Notes: a model not told the origin generated them from the letters alone. Shown: positions 11,270-24,091, counted from the first letter of the stretch. The stretch is DNA of 64,000 bases from Austropuccinia psidii (GCA_023105745.1 JALGQZ010000005.1:67039019-67103018), one strand, 5' to 3'. Translations and numbers: made by a program.

Positions 11270-12780
11270 AGAATTTATTAACCAAGCTCAAAAAAGCTAG
11301 AAGATAGATAAGAATTTCCATATCTTAAGCCTACTTCTAATAAAAGACTGTAAAGACCCATCACTTTCATCAAAATTAGATGAAATATGGAAAAAGGCAT
11401 ATGATGAAGGAAGATTCCAACTCCTTGATGGAATCCTCTATCATAGAAAAAAACACCCATGTGTTATTGCCTTAACAGATAGAACTCTAATAAACACTAT
11501 TTTACATGAGTGTCATGATAGTGTTGCAGCTGGAAATCTCTCAGAAGATAGAACACTAGAGAGGGTGAAAACCTGCTCTTGGTGACCAAATTGGAAGAAA
11601 GATGTTTCAAAATACTGCCAAACCTGTGTCATATGTAAAATAGCCAACAGAGCTGCAGGAAAGAAATTTGGAATGATGATCCAAATCCAAGAACCAAAAT
11701 ACCCTTGGGAAATAGTTCATATGGATTGGGTAACAGCACTACCTCCAGGAGGAGACAGAAGTTATAATGCATGCCTAGTGTTAGCTGACAGGTATAGCAA
11801 AATTCCTATGTTCCTACCATGTCACAAAGATGACGCAGGTATGGACACAGCCATAATGATATGGAATAAAGTCATTAGCCACACAGCCTTATTCAAAAAT
11901 ATCATAAGTGACAGAGACCCAAAGTTCACTTCAGCATTATGGACAAACTTCCATAACTTGTGTGGGACAAAAATTGTCATTCTCAACAGCTTACCATCCT
12001 CACAATGATGGCTTAGAAGAAGAAATGATACAAACCTTGGAGGACATTATCAGAAGATTCTGTGCTTATGAACTGGATTTTCAAGATTCTGATGGTTTTA
12101 CCCATGGTTGGTGTACATTAATACCAGCTCTTGAACTAGAATATAAAACATCAATCAATTATTCTAATGGAAAAACACCAGCAATGGTAGAAAAAGGTTG
12201 GAAGCCAAGACTTCCTTATGATACCCTCAAAAAGGACTTAGTGGATATACATCCAACAGAAAGCAGTTTTGAAATAATTCTTGACAAAGCAAGACACCAT
12301 GCAAACAGATGTATGCAAGATTCTTTCAAATATGCAAAAGAAGGATGGGAAAAAAGTCATAAACCACCTTACTTCAAAATAGGAGACTTGGTCCTACTGT
12401 CAACACTAAATTTCAACAACATAAAAGGCCCAAAGAAATTGAAAGATTCCTTTGCATGACCATTTATGATAGAAGCACTACAAGGACCTAATTCCATGCA
12501 ATGAGAGCTCACAGGTGAATTATTGAACAAACACCAAACTTTCCCTGTAAGTCTGATAAAAGCTTAACTCAAGTGAAAAGGAATTATTTCCACTAAGAAA
12601 TAAACCCCCACTTGAAATACCCTCTTTAGAAGAAGGAGAAGAAAAGAAGATTGTAAAAGTCCTTAAAAAAGAAGGACAAGAAACAAAAAAGAAAAAGAAT
12701 TCCTTGTAAGATATGGAGATCCAACTAAAGAAGATGAATGGCTACTTGAGAAGTATATCAAAATGCTGATAAAATACTAA
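11270..12780 (+). pseudogene. Element B integrase and chromodomain, broken
   Basis: In the zinc-binding domain (about 11500-11640), ECHDS is kept but the second histidine of HHCC is replaced (GNLSED where A has GHMSED), and a tryptophan codon has become TGA at 11582-11584. Core: HMDWVTALPPGG (about 11720), [10 protein letters not shown] (about 11905), then after a frame change DGLEEEMIQTLED (about 12008). The C-terminal part carries KIGDLVLLSTLNF (about 12379-12420). A chromodomain tail can be read near 12700-12780 (EFLVRYGDPTKEDEWLLEKY), as in element A. Not functional. Confidence 0.85.
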
Positions 12781-12921
12781 GAACGTTAGGACAATAAATA
12801 AAACCTGAAGAATAGAAAAATCAAGAATTATTGAGCTTCAAGACTAGCAAAGTCTATTGAAGTGGTAGGACAGTGGATGATACCCTAATTAACTATATCA
12901 AATTGTGGTACAATCTTTTTT

Positions 12922-12933
12922 GGTGGTGGGGAA
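12922..12933 (+). promoter_or_regulatory. Polypurine tract of element B
   Basis: GGTGGTGGGGAA directly before the 3' LTR start. In the family this serves as the primer for plus-strand DNA synthesis. Called from position and purine content. Confidence 0.65.
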
Positions 12934-14894
12934 TGTGAGCCTTTGAGATATGTCCACATATCCAGAAAGGTCACAGAAAAGGTTCTGTAATAATTATACT
13001 TATGATAATTATCTCACAAATTAGTAAAATACCATAAATAAGTACAAAATCTGAATTAACTCAGAATCTGATGGATAAACATTTGAAATAAATTACACCA
13101 TTAGATTCCTCATGGTAAAGTACATGTATGTCATTTTTATGGCATATCTGAAAAGTCAATAATTACTGAAGTATAAGTAATAATATCTCAAAACAGGTAA
13201 AGAAACCTCATTTATCTCAGAAATCAATGTAACAACATGTAAAATGAATTGTACCATTTGATTCGCCATAGGAATCTACACATCAAACAATTATAAAGCT
13301 AATCTCTAAAGTCAATACTTAAGGAATTAAGCTGAATATATGCACTTTTTTGGTCAATGCATATATTCATGGTTGTTAGCTAATATCTCTTGAAATATAC
13401 AAAATAGAGATATAAACCAAAAAAAATCACCACGTAATTACTGCAGGAATACAGATATGAACTTGATTTCACAAGATATAAACAAGGATAAAACTTGAAA
13501 TCGATTATTGAATAAAATCAATAGAGCTGTTGACCACTTTGTTGTGAAAGTGGTCCAAACTTGAAAAAAGGAGACAGTAAGATTCAACTAGTTCATACGT
13601 GAAGAATGACGTAATTTTTATTATAATATTCAAGGTATAACCCCTTGAAATCATGTCTTGAAGTTCAAAATATTACATTTCAACAGAAAGGATGAGTTAC
13701 AAGAAAAATCATCGAAAATAGAGTTTTGATGATTTGGTGAAATTCTCTTGCCAGTTTAATAATGACATGCCAAGCTATCAGAATCCACTCTCAGAATATC
13801 TGTAGCATGTATAACTTAAATGCTAGTAATGATCAAATCTTAAGCTCAAATTTGATCATTTATGATCACTCAGTGTAATCTTATTTTAAGTTTAACAGTC
13901 ATATAAGTGATAAAGCAGAGAAATACTATTAGATGATGATTCATAATAAAAAAATCCACTAAATTTAGGTTTATGCCAAGCCTATGATGTCATCAAACTT
14001 AGAGTTATAGTGATAACTCTAAATAATGGCGTAATAATGAGATAAGATGGTTTGATCATGTTTTATCATCACTAAACCTTAGAATATTGATCATTTCTGG
14101 TAGAAAGCATCAGTAAACGTCTAATAGAAGCCTGCTGGACTCTAGAAGGGAGGTATTTACTATAAATAGAGCTCTTTTTACTCTAATTTCCCCTCAGACG
14201 CTTACAAAACACTAAATAATTAAATCAAAAAAGGTAAATTCTTGATTCTTTGTATATAGAACTGTTATATCATGAAAGACCAAAGATCATCTTTATTATA
14301 ATCATCAATAATGAAGTGATTACATCAATTATTTAACTGTTTTGTTAAATTTCTCTAAAAAATCTCAAATACACGTAAAATCAAGATAATTTGTAATTTC
14401 TCTTAATTTTTATTGTAAATACAATTTAAAAAAGTTGTATTTATATTTTTTGGCGTAAAATCATTCAAAAGTATTATATTAAGTGTTAAAAGTAGGTTAT
14501 TTCTTCTTAGTATAACAATTTTCTCTCTATTATTACTTTAATATTTCTTTAATTAATATAAATAGTATTTATATCAATTTATACCTTTAATATTAGTAAT
14601 ATTATTTTCCTTAATTGTTTTTTATTAAGAAAAAACCATTTTTTACACCTTCATTATTTTGTTGGTAACAATAATAAAGTGCTTTTGAATATATTAATTA
14701 TTATATATTAATATATTCTTTTATTATATTATTTTATTTATTCAATAGAATAATTATTTTTATGCCTTAATTATAATAATTCTTTATTATTATAATTATT
14801 TTTTAGCTTCTTTAATTTTTTTATAAGCACATTCAGAGCACAATAAGTAAAATATTAGTAATTTTTACTTATTGTTTCATAGTCAAACCTTACA
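12934..14894 (+). repeat. 3' LTR of element B
   Basis: 1,961 bp, TGTGAG to CTTACA, colinear with 4325-6308; TATA box conserved at 14161-14167. The target duplication AGCAT follows at 14895-14899. Confidence 0.95.
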
Positions 14895-14935
14895 AGCATC
14901 CCCTCCCATTTCATGTATTGGGAGGTTGAATTTTT

Positions 14936-15959
14936 TTATTTTTTAGTATTTAAGAAGAGTGGGGATAGAAGTAAAATCAAACAAAAACAAGGACAAGGAA
15001 AGTAGTTATCTCTACCCAACTCAGCAAAAGTTCTCCGGAAGTCATTGATCAGTTCATCTTCATACCAGGAAGACTTTGCAGCCATCTCCTCAGAGGCAGT
15101 ACCAGGAATGTTCCTATCATTAGCATACTCAATCACTTCCCTACCATTCCTATCAACTCTTCTGAACAACCTGGAAACAGAATCTTGATTTTAACTCACC
15201 ATATTTGGATCTTTTCTTGTAACTCAGATAGGCCAACAATCCCTTCGCTGAAACACTTGAGCAGCACAAAACAGAAAAGGAGAATTCTCTTCTCTTCTTC
15301 TACTGGAGCTGTCCACAGGTTGGAGGTGTTGAGAGGGGACTATGGGGGATGGTCTTACTTCTTGAATCAAGGCAGGCCCAGGGGTGGAAGAAATTGGTGA
15401 AGCAGGAGGAAGAGAAGTGGGAATGGTAGCAAGGGTTGATTGGAAAGTTCTGGGAGTGCTGGAATGATATGGCTTTGGAATCCCTTGGCAGGAGGATGAG
15501 AAGGGGAAGTACTGAATTGATGTCCAACAGAATTATGAACCTCCCCAACTTCTTCACCATCCCATTAATCACTACCTTCAGGATCAGGATCAGGTGGGGA
15601 ATCAAAAATTTATCTTATCCTTTTCACTAAACCTTCAGTATTGATCCTGGATATTGGGACTTCTGAGCTGGAATAGATTGGCCTACAAACAACTGGGATG
15701 GGCCCTCCAACATGAATCCACCTGGCCACATCCCTCTGCCTAGAAACAGTCACTATATCAAGATATCAGTATTCAATGCAATAAAAATCTCACCAGACTC
15801 ACAACTGGAATACACTGAGGTACCATAAGGGGAGGTTCCTCAGAAACTGGGAACGTCTTCCCAAAAGGCCCAGAATTTATACTTCATAAATGCCTCCTGA
15901 AATTGGGATCCCGAGTTCCAATAAAACAACATGGCTTCTTCCCAGCAAGGCAAAAATGG
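14936..15959 (-). pseudogene. Minus-strand gene remnant, C-terminal part (split by element D1)
   Basis: Read on the minus strand from 15959 downward, coding begins HFCLAGKKPCC. A short intron candidate (GTGAGT to GATATAG, about 50 nt) follows near 15745-15800. Then come SRQRDVARWIHVGGPIPVV, YSSSEVPISRINTEG and a proline/serine-rich stretch (SPPDPDPEGSD, FSTSPSHPPAKGF). A frame change lies near 15480-15500. Then TPGPALIQEVRPSPIVP, and a folded-looking end: RLFRRVDRNGREVIEYA, RNIPGTASEEMAAKSSWYED, ELINDFRRTF. The N-terminus is at 49790-49932. Stops and the frame change show it is a pseudogene. The family resembles a repetitive rust-fungus protein I remember but cannot verify; its function is unknown. 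Confidence 0.7.
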
Positions 15960-16384
15960 CGTGGTATTCCATACCATTTTTCTCACCAGGCTCAGGCTCA
16001 TAGTACCCCATCACAGCAGTAAATCCAGCCTACAGGCAGACTTACACTCAAATTTTACACCAAAAGGTCAATTTTACAGCAAGAAGCTGGATTTAACTCA
16101 TAAAACCATGGCACAGGCACCAAAGGGCAGTGTATTTGTTTAAATAAATTATTCAATTTCATTATGCATATGTACAAATCAAGTTACATATAGGAATCTA
16201 TTTACAAAAAATAAGGTACCACCCTTTAAATTACACACTCCACCCAGCTTTACACCCCTCTATAGCCATAGGACTCATGCATCAAGAAAGGGAAAACTGC
16301 AACAACTACATAGAAACTTTGCATTCAACATAGAAAGTCACATGATTAAAAGCTAAACCCCATGGAATTCCTGCAAGTCATTTA

Positions 16385-18306
16385 TGTGAGCCTTGAGGTA
16401 TATTTTACATACCCAAATAGGCCACAATTATCTTAAAAAGAAATTTTGAATTATGCAAAACTCATAAGTCATGCATATATCCAAAATTCATCATTTTCAA
16501 TTTCAGAAAAGATGAATAACTTTTTATTGAGTAAGTAAATCCATGGATTTAAGACCAGATTTGGATTCTACACAAAAATTCACCTAGGGTAGCTCCATAG
16601 AGTGAATAAGCTCAATTTAAGTATTTGAGGTGGTAAAATGGAAAATACTTCAATACCACATCATTAATACCACATAAAAGATCCGTGAAAATTTTTGTTT
16701 TTCTTGATTTTTAGCCAAAATAATGGGAAAGTGAGAAATCCCATGTTACATATACACTAAGAATAGTGTTATGCATGTTTTGAGCACTTAATATCATGGT
16801 ATTCTTACATGGACTTTTGGTACACCCATAGTGGATATCTCACTTTAAGCTTAAAATTACTATTTTGACGTAAAAATTAGGCAAGGGGGACAAAAGACAT
16901 CAAAGAGAGCCAGGGTACCCAACTTCTGAGGCCTCAGAGGCGTGGATAGCTCCAGAGCATGAATCCATGGCTCATCTTGGCCCAATTGGTAAACTAAAAC
17001 TCTTTGGGAACTTGGTTACCAAGTTACACCTACTGTAATCATAAGAAAAATAGCAAATAACCTGCTATTTTGACGTGCCAAGGAGGTAATAAGCTACTTA
17101 GACTCCTGTAACCACGTCAATTCTTGATGACTTTCCATGACTAGACCCTAAAAGAGTAATTAAACCCTTTTGGGATCCATATTTATTGATTTACCTCATA
17201 GCAACCAGCAAAATACTGCTATTTGCAATTCTACGTAGAAATAAGGTAAAAACTTCAAAAATTCATTAAAAATACAATTCTTAATTAATCCTTCTGAAAC
17301 TTTCAGGACCAATGAAGAACTGTATTATCTATGGTACAACCAAAAAGAATTATGGTTTTACTAGTAAAATTGAAAGTTTTACTTACAGTCCATTTTTGAC
17401 CATTCTACGTGAAACACTGAATCTTCAAAAATTCACAGTAATTACAACCTGTGATGAAATTGGCAATAACATTGATAACTTTGAGAAATCAATGATTATT
17501 TTAGAATAAAAGAAGATTTACAGATGTTACTCCTTTTATTCTTAACCATATTGGGGTTGGTAGTCACGTAAAAGCATCAATTAAGTAATTATGATAATCT
17601 TACGTGACAACAGATGATGCAATCATTAATCCAAAAGGGTTTATTGTTTTCTCACTCACTGGTTTTTCAGTTTGCTCCATGGCACGCCTCTGTGAGCTGT
17701 TGTTGATTAAAAGAAGCTTCTTCTTGCTGTTTTTTCATCATCATCATCTTATTAAATCATTTATATCAATATTACCAACAAGTAAGTATTAGTTAAAACT
17801 TTTCTTAAGTGTTTTATTCTTTCAGAATCAATCAGAGAGACGTGAAATCATAGAAATCAACTATATATTGCTGTAATACCTTTATAAATTCATTTTGATC
17901 CCTTAAATCCACAATTCTACGTCAAATTTCTCTACTTATATCTATCAATAAGTTCTTTGGAGTATTAGTGAGTCATTTATTCTTAATTCTTAAAGTTTTT
18001 CTCTAGTAATAGTTTTCTTCAAGAATTATCTTTATAATTATTCTTGCAAAAGATGATTATATATTCAAATAATTTTATTATTTTAATAAAGACGTTTTTA
18101 TTATTAAATTCTTCTTGTAATTGATTCTTGTAGACAATTACTTGCTCACTGTTAAAATCACTAGTAGTGCTTAACATGTGAAAGGAATAATTTTTAATTA
18201 TTTAATTGTGGTTATAATAATATTTTATTATTATATTTCATAAGAACAGACATAGTACTGTTGATTAATATTAATATTATCATCAGTTTCATAGTCACAT
18301 CTTACA
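16385..18306 (+). repeat. Solo LTR C inside the D1 5' LTR
   Basis: 1,922 bp, TGTGAGCCTTGAGGTATAT to CACATCTTACA, flanked by the target duplication ATTTA at 16380-16384 and 18307-18311. Its ends resemble the LTRs of element B, so it is the same superfamily. No internal region remains, so it most likely arose by recombination between two LTRs of a full element. The related LTR at 58918-60408 shares the block TACACCCATAGTGGATATC. Confidence 0.95.
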
Positions 18307-18981
18307 ATTTACAACACAGCCACAGGAGTACCTTACCTTACATCCACAGTAACCCCACTTGAAACCTTAAAACAGAATCAGAATTATTTACACCACTCAG
18401 CAACTCATGAAAGCCAAAGATATTTAAATCAGGATTCATTCAGTACACAATTTTGATTGAATCTCAACCACATGACTATGCACAGCATGTGTCAAACTCA
18501 AAAATCACATCATGCCATAAAAAACAGTTACTTAATCAGTGAAAGAAATTATCACCTGGCCTCATTTTAGAGTTCAAGAAGAAGAAAACAACATGACACC
18601 TGAATAAATTTAACAGCCACTTCTACCAAACCTAAAAAATGACATATGCAAAGGAAATACAAAGTCATCATGTGATACTACACCCACCAACAGAATATCA
18701 TGTGACAGAAAAAAGGCCGTTCACAAGAGATATCCTCAGCCAAAATTGAATCACCTCATGCATGCAAAGAAAATATAATAATATCACATCATAATTAGTT
18801 CACCAAAAGATCATCATGTGATGAATGGAGGCTGTGCAGAGAAAAAATTATCACCAAACCTTAAATCACCTGACCCTTTCAAGAAAGGTCCTCACCAAAA
18901 ATGGGGTCACATGATGAAATCAAGAGGAATTAAAGTGGAAAAAGACAGCTCCCATGGAGGGCCCCCTGGGCTCTCAAAAGG

Positions 18982-18988
18982 TATAAAT
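18982..18988 (+). promoter_or_regulatory. TATA box in the D1 5' LTR
   Basis: TATAAAT within GGTATAAATAGAGGGGCTC, followed by a CTCTCCCCCC pyrimidine run that fits a transcription start. The 3' LTR has GGTGTAAATAGAGGGG at the same place, a TATA to TGTA change that would weaken it. The D2 LTR keeps the same layout near 57738. Confidence 0.65.
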
Positions 18989-19133
18989 AGAGGGGCTCTC
19001 TCCCCCCCGAATTTCAAAATCCTCCCATGCACATTATATCCCATGCACATTATATCCCCTGCACAGTAGAGTCATAGGAATAATTTATCCCTGACCTGGG
19101 AGGTAGTCCAGAGAATTATAGTGAATTTCCTTT

Positions 19134-19250
19134 CCCAGTAGCTAAGGTCAGTGGAAGTACAGTGTTAAAGATTTCCCAGTAGCTAAGCTCAGTGGAAGTA
19201 CAGTGTTAAAGATTTCCCAGTAGCTAAGCTCCATGGAATCTTAGTATTAA
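19134..19250 (+). repeat. 41-bp tandem repeat in the D1 5' LTR
   Basis: Three copies start at 19134, 19175 and 19216 (CCCAGTAGCTAAGSTCAGTG, then GAAGTACAGTGTTAAAGATT; the third decays after GCTAAGCTC). The 3' LTR has only two, at 49042 and 49083. They lie just downstream of the presumed transcription start. The D2 LTR carries six spaced copies of the core CAGTAGCTAAGCTCAGTAGC. Confidence 0.85.
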
Positions 19251-19919
19251 AAAAATATTATTAAATTATCCAGAACCCAAGATTAGGGTTACTACTCTAT
19301 TGAAATCTTTTATCCAGTAAACCTAACACCATTTATCAAGATCTTAAAATTACTTACCCCTTTAAAAATACAATATCAAAGAATCTTACCTATTAAGCTT
19401 AACAAATACTATTTTATCTCATTATTAAACACTCTTAAAAAAACAAACATTTGAAAAATTATTTTACTCTATTGTAACTTTACCTTAACAAAACTACCTT
19501 TATCAACACTCATCAAATCTTCCAGAACACCTTAAAAAAACCATCTTACAATAGGACTTTTCACCAAGAAGAAACTCATCTCAATTCAACTTGAAAAAAA
19601 ATAAAATTGAAACAGATAAGTATTTCATTAAATATAAAAATTAACCAAATTACTGACATTTCTTTTTATTATTATATATTGAATAGGTCTGATCTGAGAT
19701 TGCTGAATTTTGTCTTCTGCAGTTTTAAAGCCACTTACTAATTTTATTTTGGTTTGTGAGCTCCAAGGAAGATTTTGTGCAGTATTTTAGGAGGGGCAGG
19801 CAATACACCCTTGCCACCCTTGGTATAGGAGTTATTAGCAATTCAATACTAGTTACCTGGGATTTCCCCCCTCCAGTTACTGCCTCATTTTAATCCCACA
19901 CAAGAGGAGTTCAAACATC

Positions 19920-19933
19920 TGGTGTCTCAACAG
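19920..19933 (+). other. Candidate primer-binding site of D1
   Basis: TGGTGTCTCAACAG starts 2 nt after the LTR end. It begins with TGG and differs from the site used by A and B, so D1 would use another tRNA primer. Identity of the tRNA not determined. Confidence 0.55.
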
Positions 19934-21803
19934 TGGCAGACAACCTCAACTTCAATAAAAGATCAATTACCTTACAATCCATTTCAACATTCTTAACTAC
20001 TCCAATAATACTATTTTTAAAACAAAAACTGGATTCAAATAATCAAAATCAGCCAAAACCATCATCTCAAGAATCTGAATCATCAACTCCCTCTGACCAT
20101 TACTATTATTCACCAAAGAAAGAAACAGAACTAGGGGAGGAATCAAATAAATATTCCAATTTCCCAATTGAAACACCAAGAACAAATAAAAGGGACTTGA
20201 AGGTTGTGGAGAAATTCTTCCTTGATCTCCTTGAAAGAAACAAACTCACTAGATCAATCTCAAAAGAGGAAATAAACCAATCAAAAATGGATAAACCTTC
20301 ATCATCAAAATTACCCTCCAGTATTGAAGAAATCCAGGAAGAAAACCTTAATGAAGAGACTGTTGAACAAGAGGAAGAAATGTCTTCAACAGAAAGACTT
20401 CATCAGAAAATATTATAAATGCATGAACAATTATTAGCACTAATCAAAAAGGAAGGAAAAAATAAATCATCCAGTTATACTCCACAAAATAGTCCACTTG
20501 AGGAACAGACCACCCTTCCAAGATCATTCAGGCAGCATGGATCACCTTCACCTTGCCCTAGACCCATGGCCACATCAACACCTTATACAGAACAAAGACA
20601 AAGTACCTTACCAAGAAGAGTCAACATTCCTTCCCAAATGCCAACTCCATTACATCAAGAAATTCCCAGAAACACTACTCCAATAGTGAAAATCAGAGCC
20701 AAGGACAATAATCTGTGGTTTGATGGAAAGGATGTTGAAAGATTCATAAAGAAAGCTGAAAATATTGCAGAACTGGAAGGAGCAAGTGGAAGAGACAATG
20801 CAAGACAAATAGCATTTTGGACAAAAGATGAAGAAATCAGTTATCATATTGAAGGAATGTCAGGATATGAAAAAGCCGATTGGGATCACTTGAAAGTGGA
20901 TATGAAATGAAGATGGGGAACAGTCTCACCTGAAAGAAGATACAATTTATCATCAATCACAGAGTTTTTCACAAAACCCCAGCAAGAAGGAAGAATAAGA
21001 AACATGACCCAGTACAGAAAATTCCTTGGGGAATATGAAGCAATTATGACTTACCTCAAAAGATATCAATATATCCAAGGTGATATTAACCATAGCCAAG
21101 AAATATTGGCCAGCCTTTCCACAAGTGTTCAGGAGTCAATTCCCAAAGAAATGATCAAAGACAGGGCTATGGTTCAAGCCTTGGATAGAGGTTACATCAT
21201 ACCCAGATTGGAAATTTTGAAATTATACATTGAACAAAACTTGGAGGCCAAGGTACTGATTCAACAAAAAGAATTTTCTAAACCAAAACCTCCAGAAAAG
21301 AAAATAAGATTTGAGGATGAAAGCTGGGATGAAGTTTTAAAACAAGTAAAAGAACTCACCCACAAGATTAAAAATCCTCCACAACCAGAGCCTCAACCAA
21401 GAAATGAGGGAAAAAAATCCATTAAAGAAGTTTTAAATAAACTCAAAACCTTATCAGAAGCTGTCAATCCACCAAGAAGGAACTGGAACAATAGTCTGAG
21501 CAAAGATTCCCCCAAAATAACCATCCAGACAGATCCAGGAATCCTTTACCACCATTCTTATCAAGTTATCAACCCCACATACCAGCGCAAATGGCTCAAA
21601 GACCACAATTTAAATGTGCTTACTTCAAGGAAGAAGGACATTCAGCAACTAGATGCACTCAGGTTGCTGAAGATTTGGACAAAAGAATCTTCAGAACCCA
21701 AGGAGCATCTTATCTCTTCCCCAACTATCAGAGAGTACCTATGGAAGGAAATGAAAGTGCCAAAGACATGGTCTGGGCTTTTGCAAAAGAACAAGTAGAA
21801 TAA
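19933..21803 (+). pseudogene. D1 gag with a damaged zinc knuckle
   Basis: One frame runs from the ATG at 19933 (MADNLNFNKRSITLQS), which overlaps the primer-binding site, to about 21560. It has two in-frame stops, TAA at 20416-20418 and TGA at 20908-20910. A serine/proline-rich N-terminal half with acidic stretches leads to a capsid-like domain: NNLWFDGKDVERFIKKAEN near 20709-20765, then IAFWTKDEEISYHIEGMSG. A helical, lysine-rich part follows (RKFLGEYEAIMTYLKRYQY). After a frame change, the nucleocapsid knuckle is read at about 21611-21655 as CAYFKEEGHSATRC: the second cysteine of CX2CX4HX4C is phenylalanine. Particle formation is the family role; this copy is broken. Confidence 0.82.
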
Positions 21804-21997
21804 ACAATAAATTTATGTATAAAACTAATGTAAAACAAAAACCAGAATAGCAGGTTAAGCCCACTGAAAAGAAATCAGAACATAAATAAACCTCAATTGC
21901 TCATGTTGAAGATTGGTCAAATTGGAAACCACCTACTGTTTCCTCAGCCAATGACCTCTTTGAATCACATATTGGACTAAGACAGAGAAAACAAAGG

Positions 21998-23227
21998 TTG
22001 GAAAGACAATCCCAAAATCAAGAACCAAAGAATAAAGCCAAAAGTCCAGGAACTTACATTGAAGAAGAAAAGGAAGAAGAAAGAGTCAAAATTCCTACCA
22101 AATTCCAAAATTCAAATATTCCAAAACCAGACCAACCTGAGGAGGAAATTGAAAATATTGCCAATAAGAATGAAGATGAAGAAATTTCTAAAGAAGAAAA
22201 AAAGTTCAGAAAACCTCAAAAGAAACAAGTTGAAACTAAATTGGAAATTAACAAAATTATCAAGAAAATTATGCAACAAAAGATCAACCTCACCATTGAA
22301 GAAATCTTGAGGATGTCACCAAATTTTGTCCATAAATTACAGGAATTATCAGAAGAAGACAAGGAAAGAATGAAATCCCTCAACTCAATGGATCTTCAAG
22401 AAAGACTATTAACATTTGGTTTCAAAGAAACACCAAAGCCCAAGATTCATTATGCCTGTCCTTTGGGGTTTATGAAGATCTTCATTGGAAAAGAAGAATA
22501 TCCTATCAAAGAATTAGCGGACACTGGTGCAGACCTCAACATTATACCAGAAGAAATAGCAATCAAAGCCTCAATCACAACAATAAATCTTAACATGAAC
22601 CTTAGGGGAATTGGAGGCCATACTACTTCATTGGTTGCACTATCAGAATTCACTCCAATCATTTTGGCTTCAGGTGAAGAAGTTCAAATTCACTTCTTCA
22701 TTGCAAAAGGATCTGTCCATACAGTACTTGGAAGACCCTTCCTGGCAGACAACAAAATTAGGCTCAAGGTTTCTCACAAGCAAGGTGAAATACTAAGATA
22801 TCAAGAGCCTGATGAAAGAAGATTATGCATGCCAATATGAAAACCTCAAGCACTTGGATGGCAAACTGGTCCACCTAGAGGAATGGATTTAAGCAAAATG
22901 GCAAAATTGGTCAGAAATACACCAGGAAAGAAATTTCAAAATGAAAAAGGTGACAATACCATTATCAAGTTGACCCAGAAGACCCAAGATTTATCCATAT
23001 CTCCAAAAAGGGATGAAATTGGCCAAGATTTACAAAACCACAAATGGCCAAACAACCTCAAAAGACAAATTGAAGAATAAATATCTGAAGATGAATTACC
23101 CAACATAATTTACAATCCAATTGATAATAATGAAGAAATCGTCCAGATTTTGTTGAATGGAAATTATAAAATAAATGGCAATCCTTTCAAAACTAAACCC
23201 AAAAGGAAGAAAGTAAGATTTAGTTAA
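21998..23227 (+). pseudogene. D1 retropepsin and downstream linker
   Basis: An open frame of 280 codons (21998-22840) starts with a long charged, low-complexity region, then helices (TIEEILRMSPNFVHKLQELS), then the protease at about 22440-22800. Its parts are HYACPLGFMKIFIGKEEYPI, ELADTGADLNIIPEE with the catalytic Asp-Thr-Gly, and VHTVLGRPFLADN as the conserved hydrophobic-Gly strand. The same frame continues past stops at 22838, 23078 and 23224 through GWQTGPPRGMDLSKMAKLV. D2 has the same order (52406-52969, GWHTGPPRGMEL), so this linker is an ancestral part of the polyprotein. RT does not follow; it lies about 20 kb further on. Confidence 0.85.
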
Positions 23228-23284
23228 CATCATGAGATTTCAGATGAAGAAATTATAAATGAAATAGAAAAAGACTTCAAAATT

Positions 23285-23930
23285 ATGGAAGAAAGAGACA
23301 AAAATTTGAAAGAAAAATACTATATAAAATTCTTGGACAGAACCTTGAACAACCAAGAAGAACCTTATGAATGGCAACTGGAAAACCCTGAATTCATTCA
23401 GAAAACCACCAATGAAGAGGATGAAACAGAATCAAACCTAGAAAATGAATTCAACTACCTTTACTTGTCATATATTACCTTTGAAGACATCTATGGGGAT
23501 GAAGCTCAAGAAAGTTTATGTGAAGATAAATATTTATGTCAAATTCCAGGAGCAAACTTGAACAAAATACAATTCTGAGAGCTATTAACTGAAGAAGGAA
23601 TTAAAGGAAACCACTCAAATCAGTTCTGGTATAAAAAATTTTCAATGGGAGTTTTACCAATAAGAGGACTCTACTTCAATCAAATTTGGGCCCAATGGTA
23701 CCTTGTATTAAATGAATCAACATATCAAAGAGGAAAACTGAGATGGGTTGTATATGGATATATATATTCATGAATGAAGACTTATGGTGGTCAGAATTTC
23801 CATCAGAACAAGAAATTGAAGAAATAAATACCTTTTTGGAAGCTCTCAAATACCTCATTTTGGCAAGATTACTCAACAGACACTCACCTTTCCCCCTGGG
23901 GGAAGTTCAACTTTGAAGAAAATCAACAAA
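23285..23930 (+). pseudogene. D1 accessory ORF, unit 1 (unknown function)
   Basis: The frame is the same as the protease linker. The first part (23285-23578, 97 codons) has EPYEWQLENPEFIQ and LYLSYITFEDIYGDEAQ. After a stop the sequence can be read on as LLTEEGIKGNHSNQFWY and YFNQIWAQWYLVLNESTYQ to about 23760, then a frame change. It has many tryptophans and acidic residues, no known motif, and no signal or membrane segment. A second, better-preserved version lies at 24675-25369. I do not recognise the family. It could be extra Gag-like or regulatory sequence peculiar to this large element. Confidence 0.5.
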
Positions 23931-24091
23931 ATTAAGATGTTTTCCTCTAAAAATGTATCAGTATCATACATAAAATGTATCATTAGTTTCTTTTTTCTCT
24001 CAGAGGGAAGTGACTTCCTGCCTCAACAAAGAAGAAATTCATCAACAAAATATTATTATTAAAAAAAACAAAAAAAACACTCACCTTCACC

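Larger units (their letters stand above)
4325..14894 (+). mobile_element. Element B: full-length, decayed Ty3/Gypsy chromovirus
   Basis: The element is bounded by two LTRs that start TGTGAGCCTTTGAGATATG and end CAAACCTTACA. The 5-bp target duplication AGCAT is at 4320-4324 and 14895-14899. Order inside: 5' LTR, primer-binding site, gag with zinc knuckle, retropepsin, RT, RNase H, integrase, chromodomain, polypurine tract, 3' LTR. Total 10,570 bp. In the first ~170 bp the two LTRs differ at roughly one base in eleven (by eye), so it is old. Many stops and frameshifts make it non-autonomous now. It lies between the E tail and the minus-strand gene remnant. Confidence 0.95.
15960..19917 (+). repeat. 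5' LTR of D1, interrupted by solo LTR C
   Basis: Two blocks, 15960-16379 and 18307-19917, are colinear with the 3' LTR 47826-49789. In the first ~225 bp there are about 16 differences (near 7 %) by eye. The solo LTR between them accounts for the gap exactly, because the 3' LTR shows the uninterrupted site (GCAAGTCATTTACAACACAG at 48239-48258). The end AAACA precedes the primer-binding site. Confidence 0.92.
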
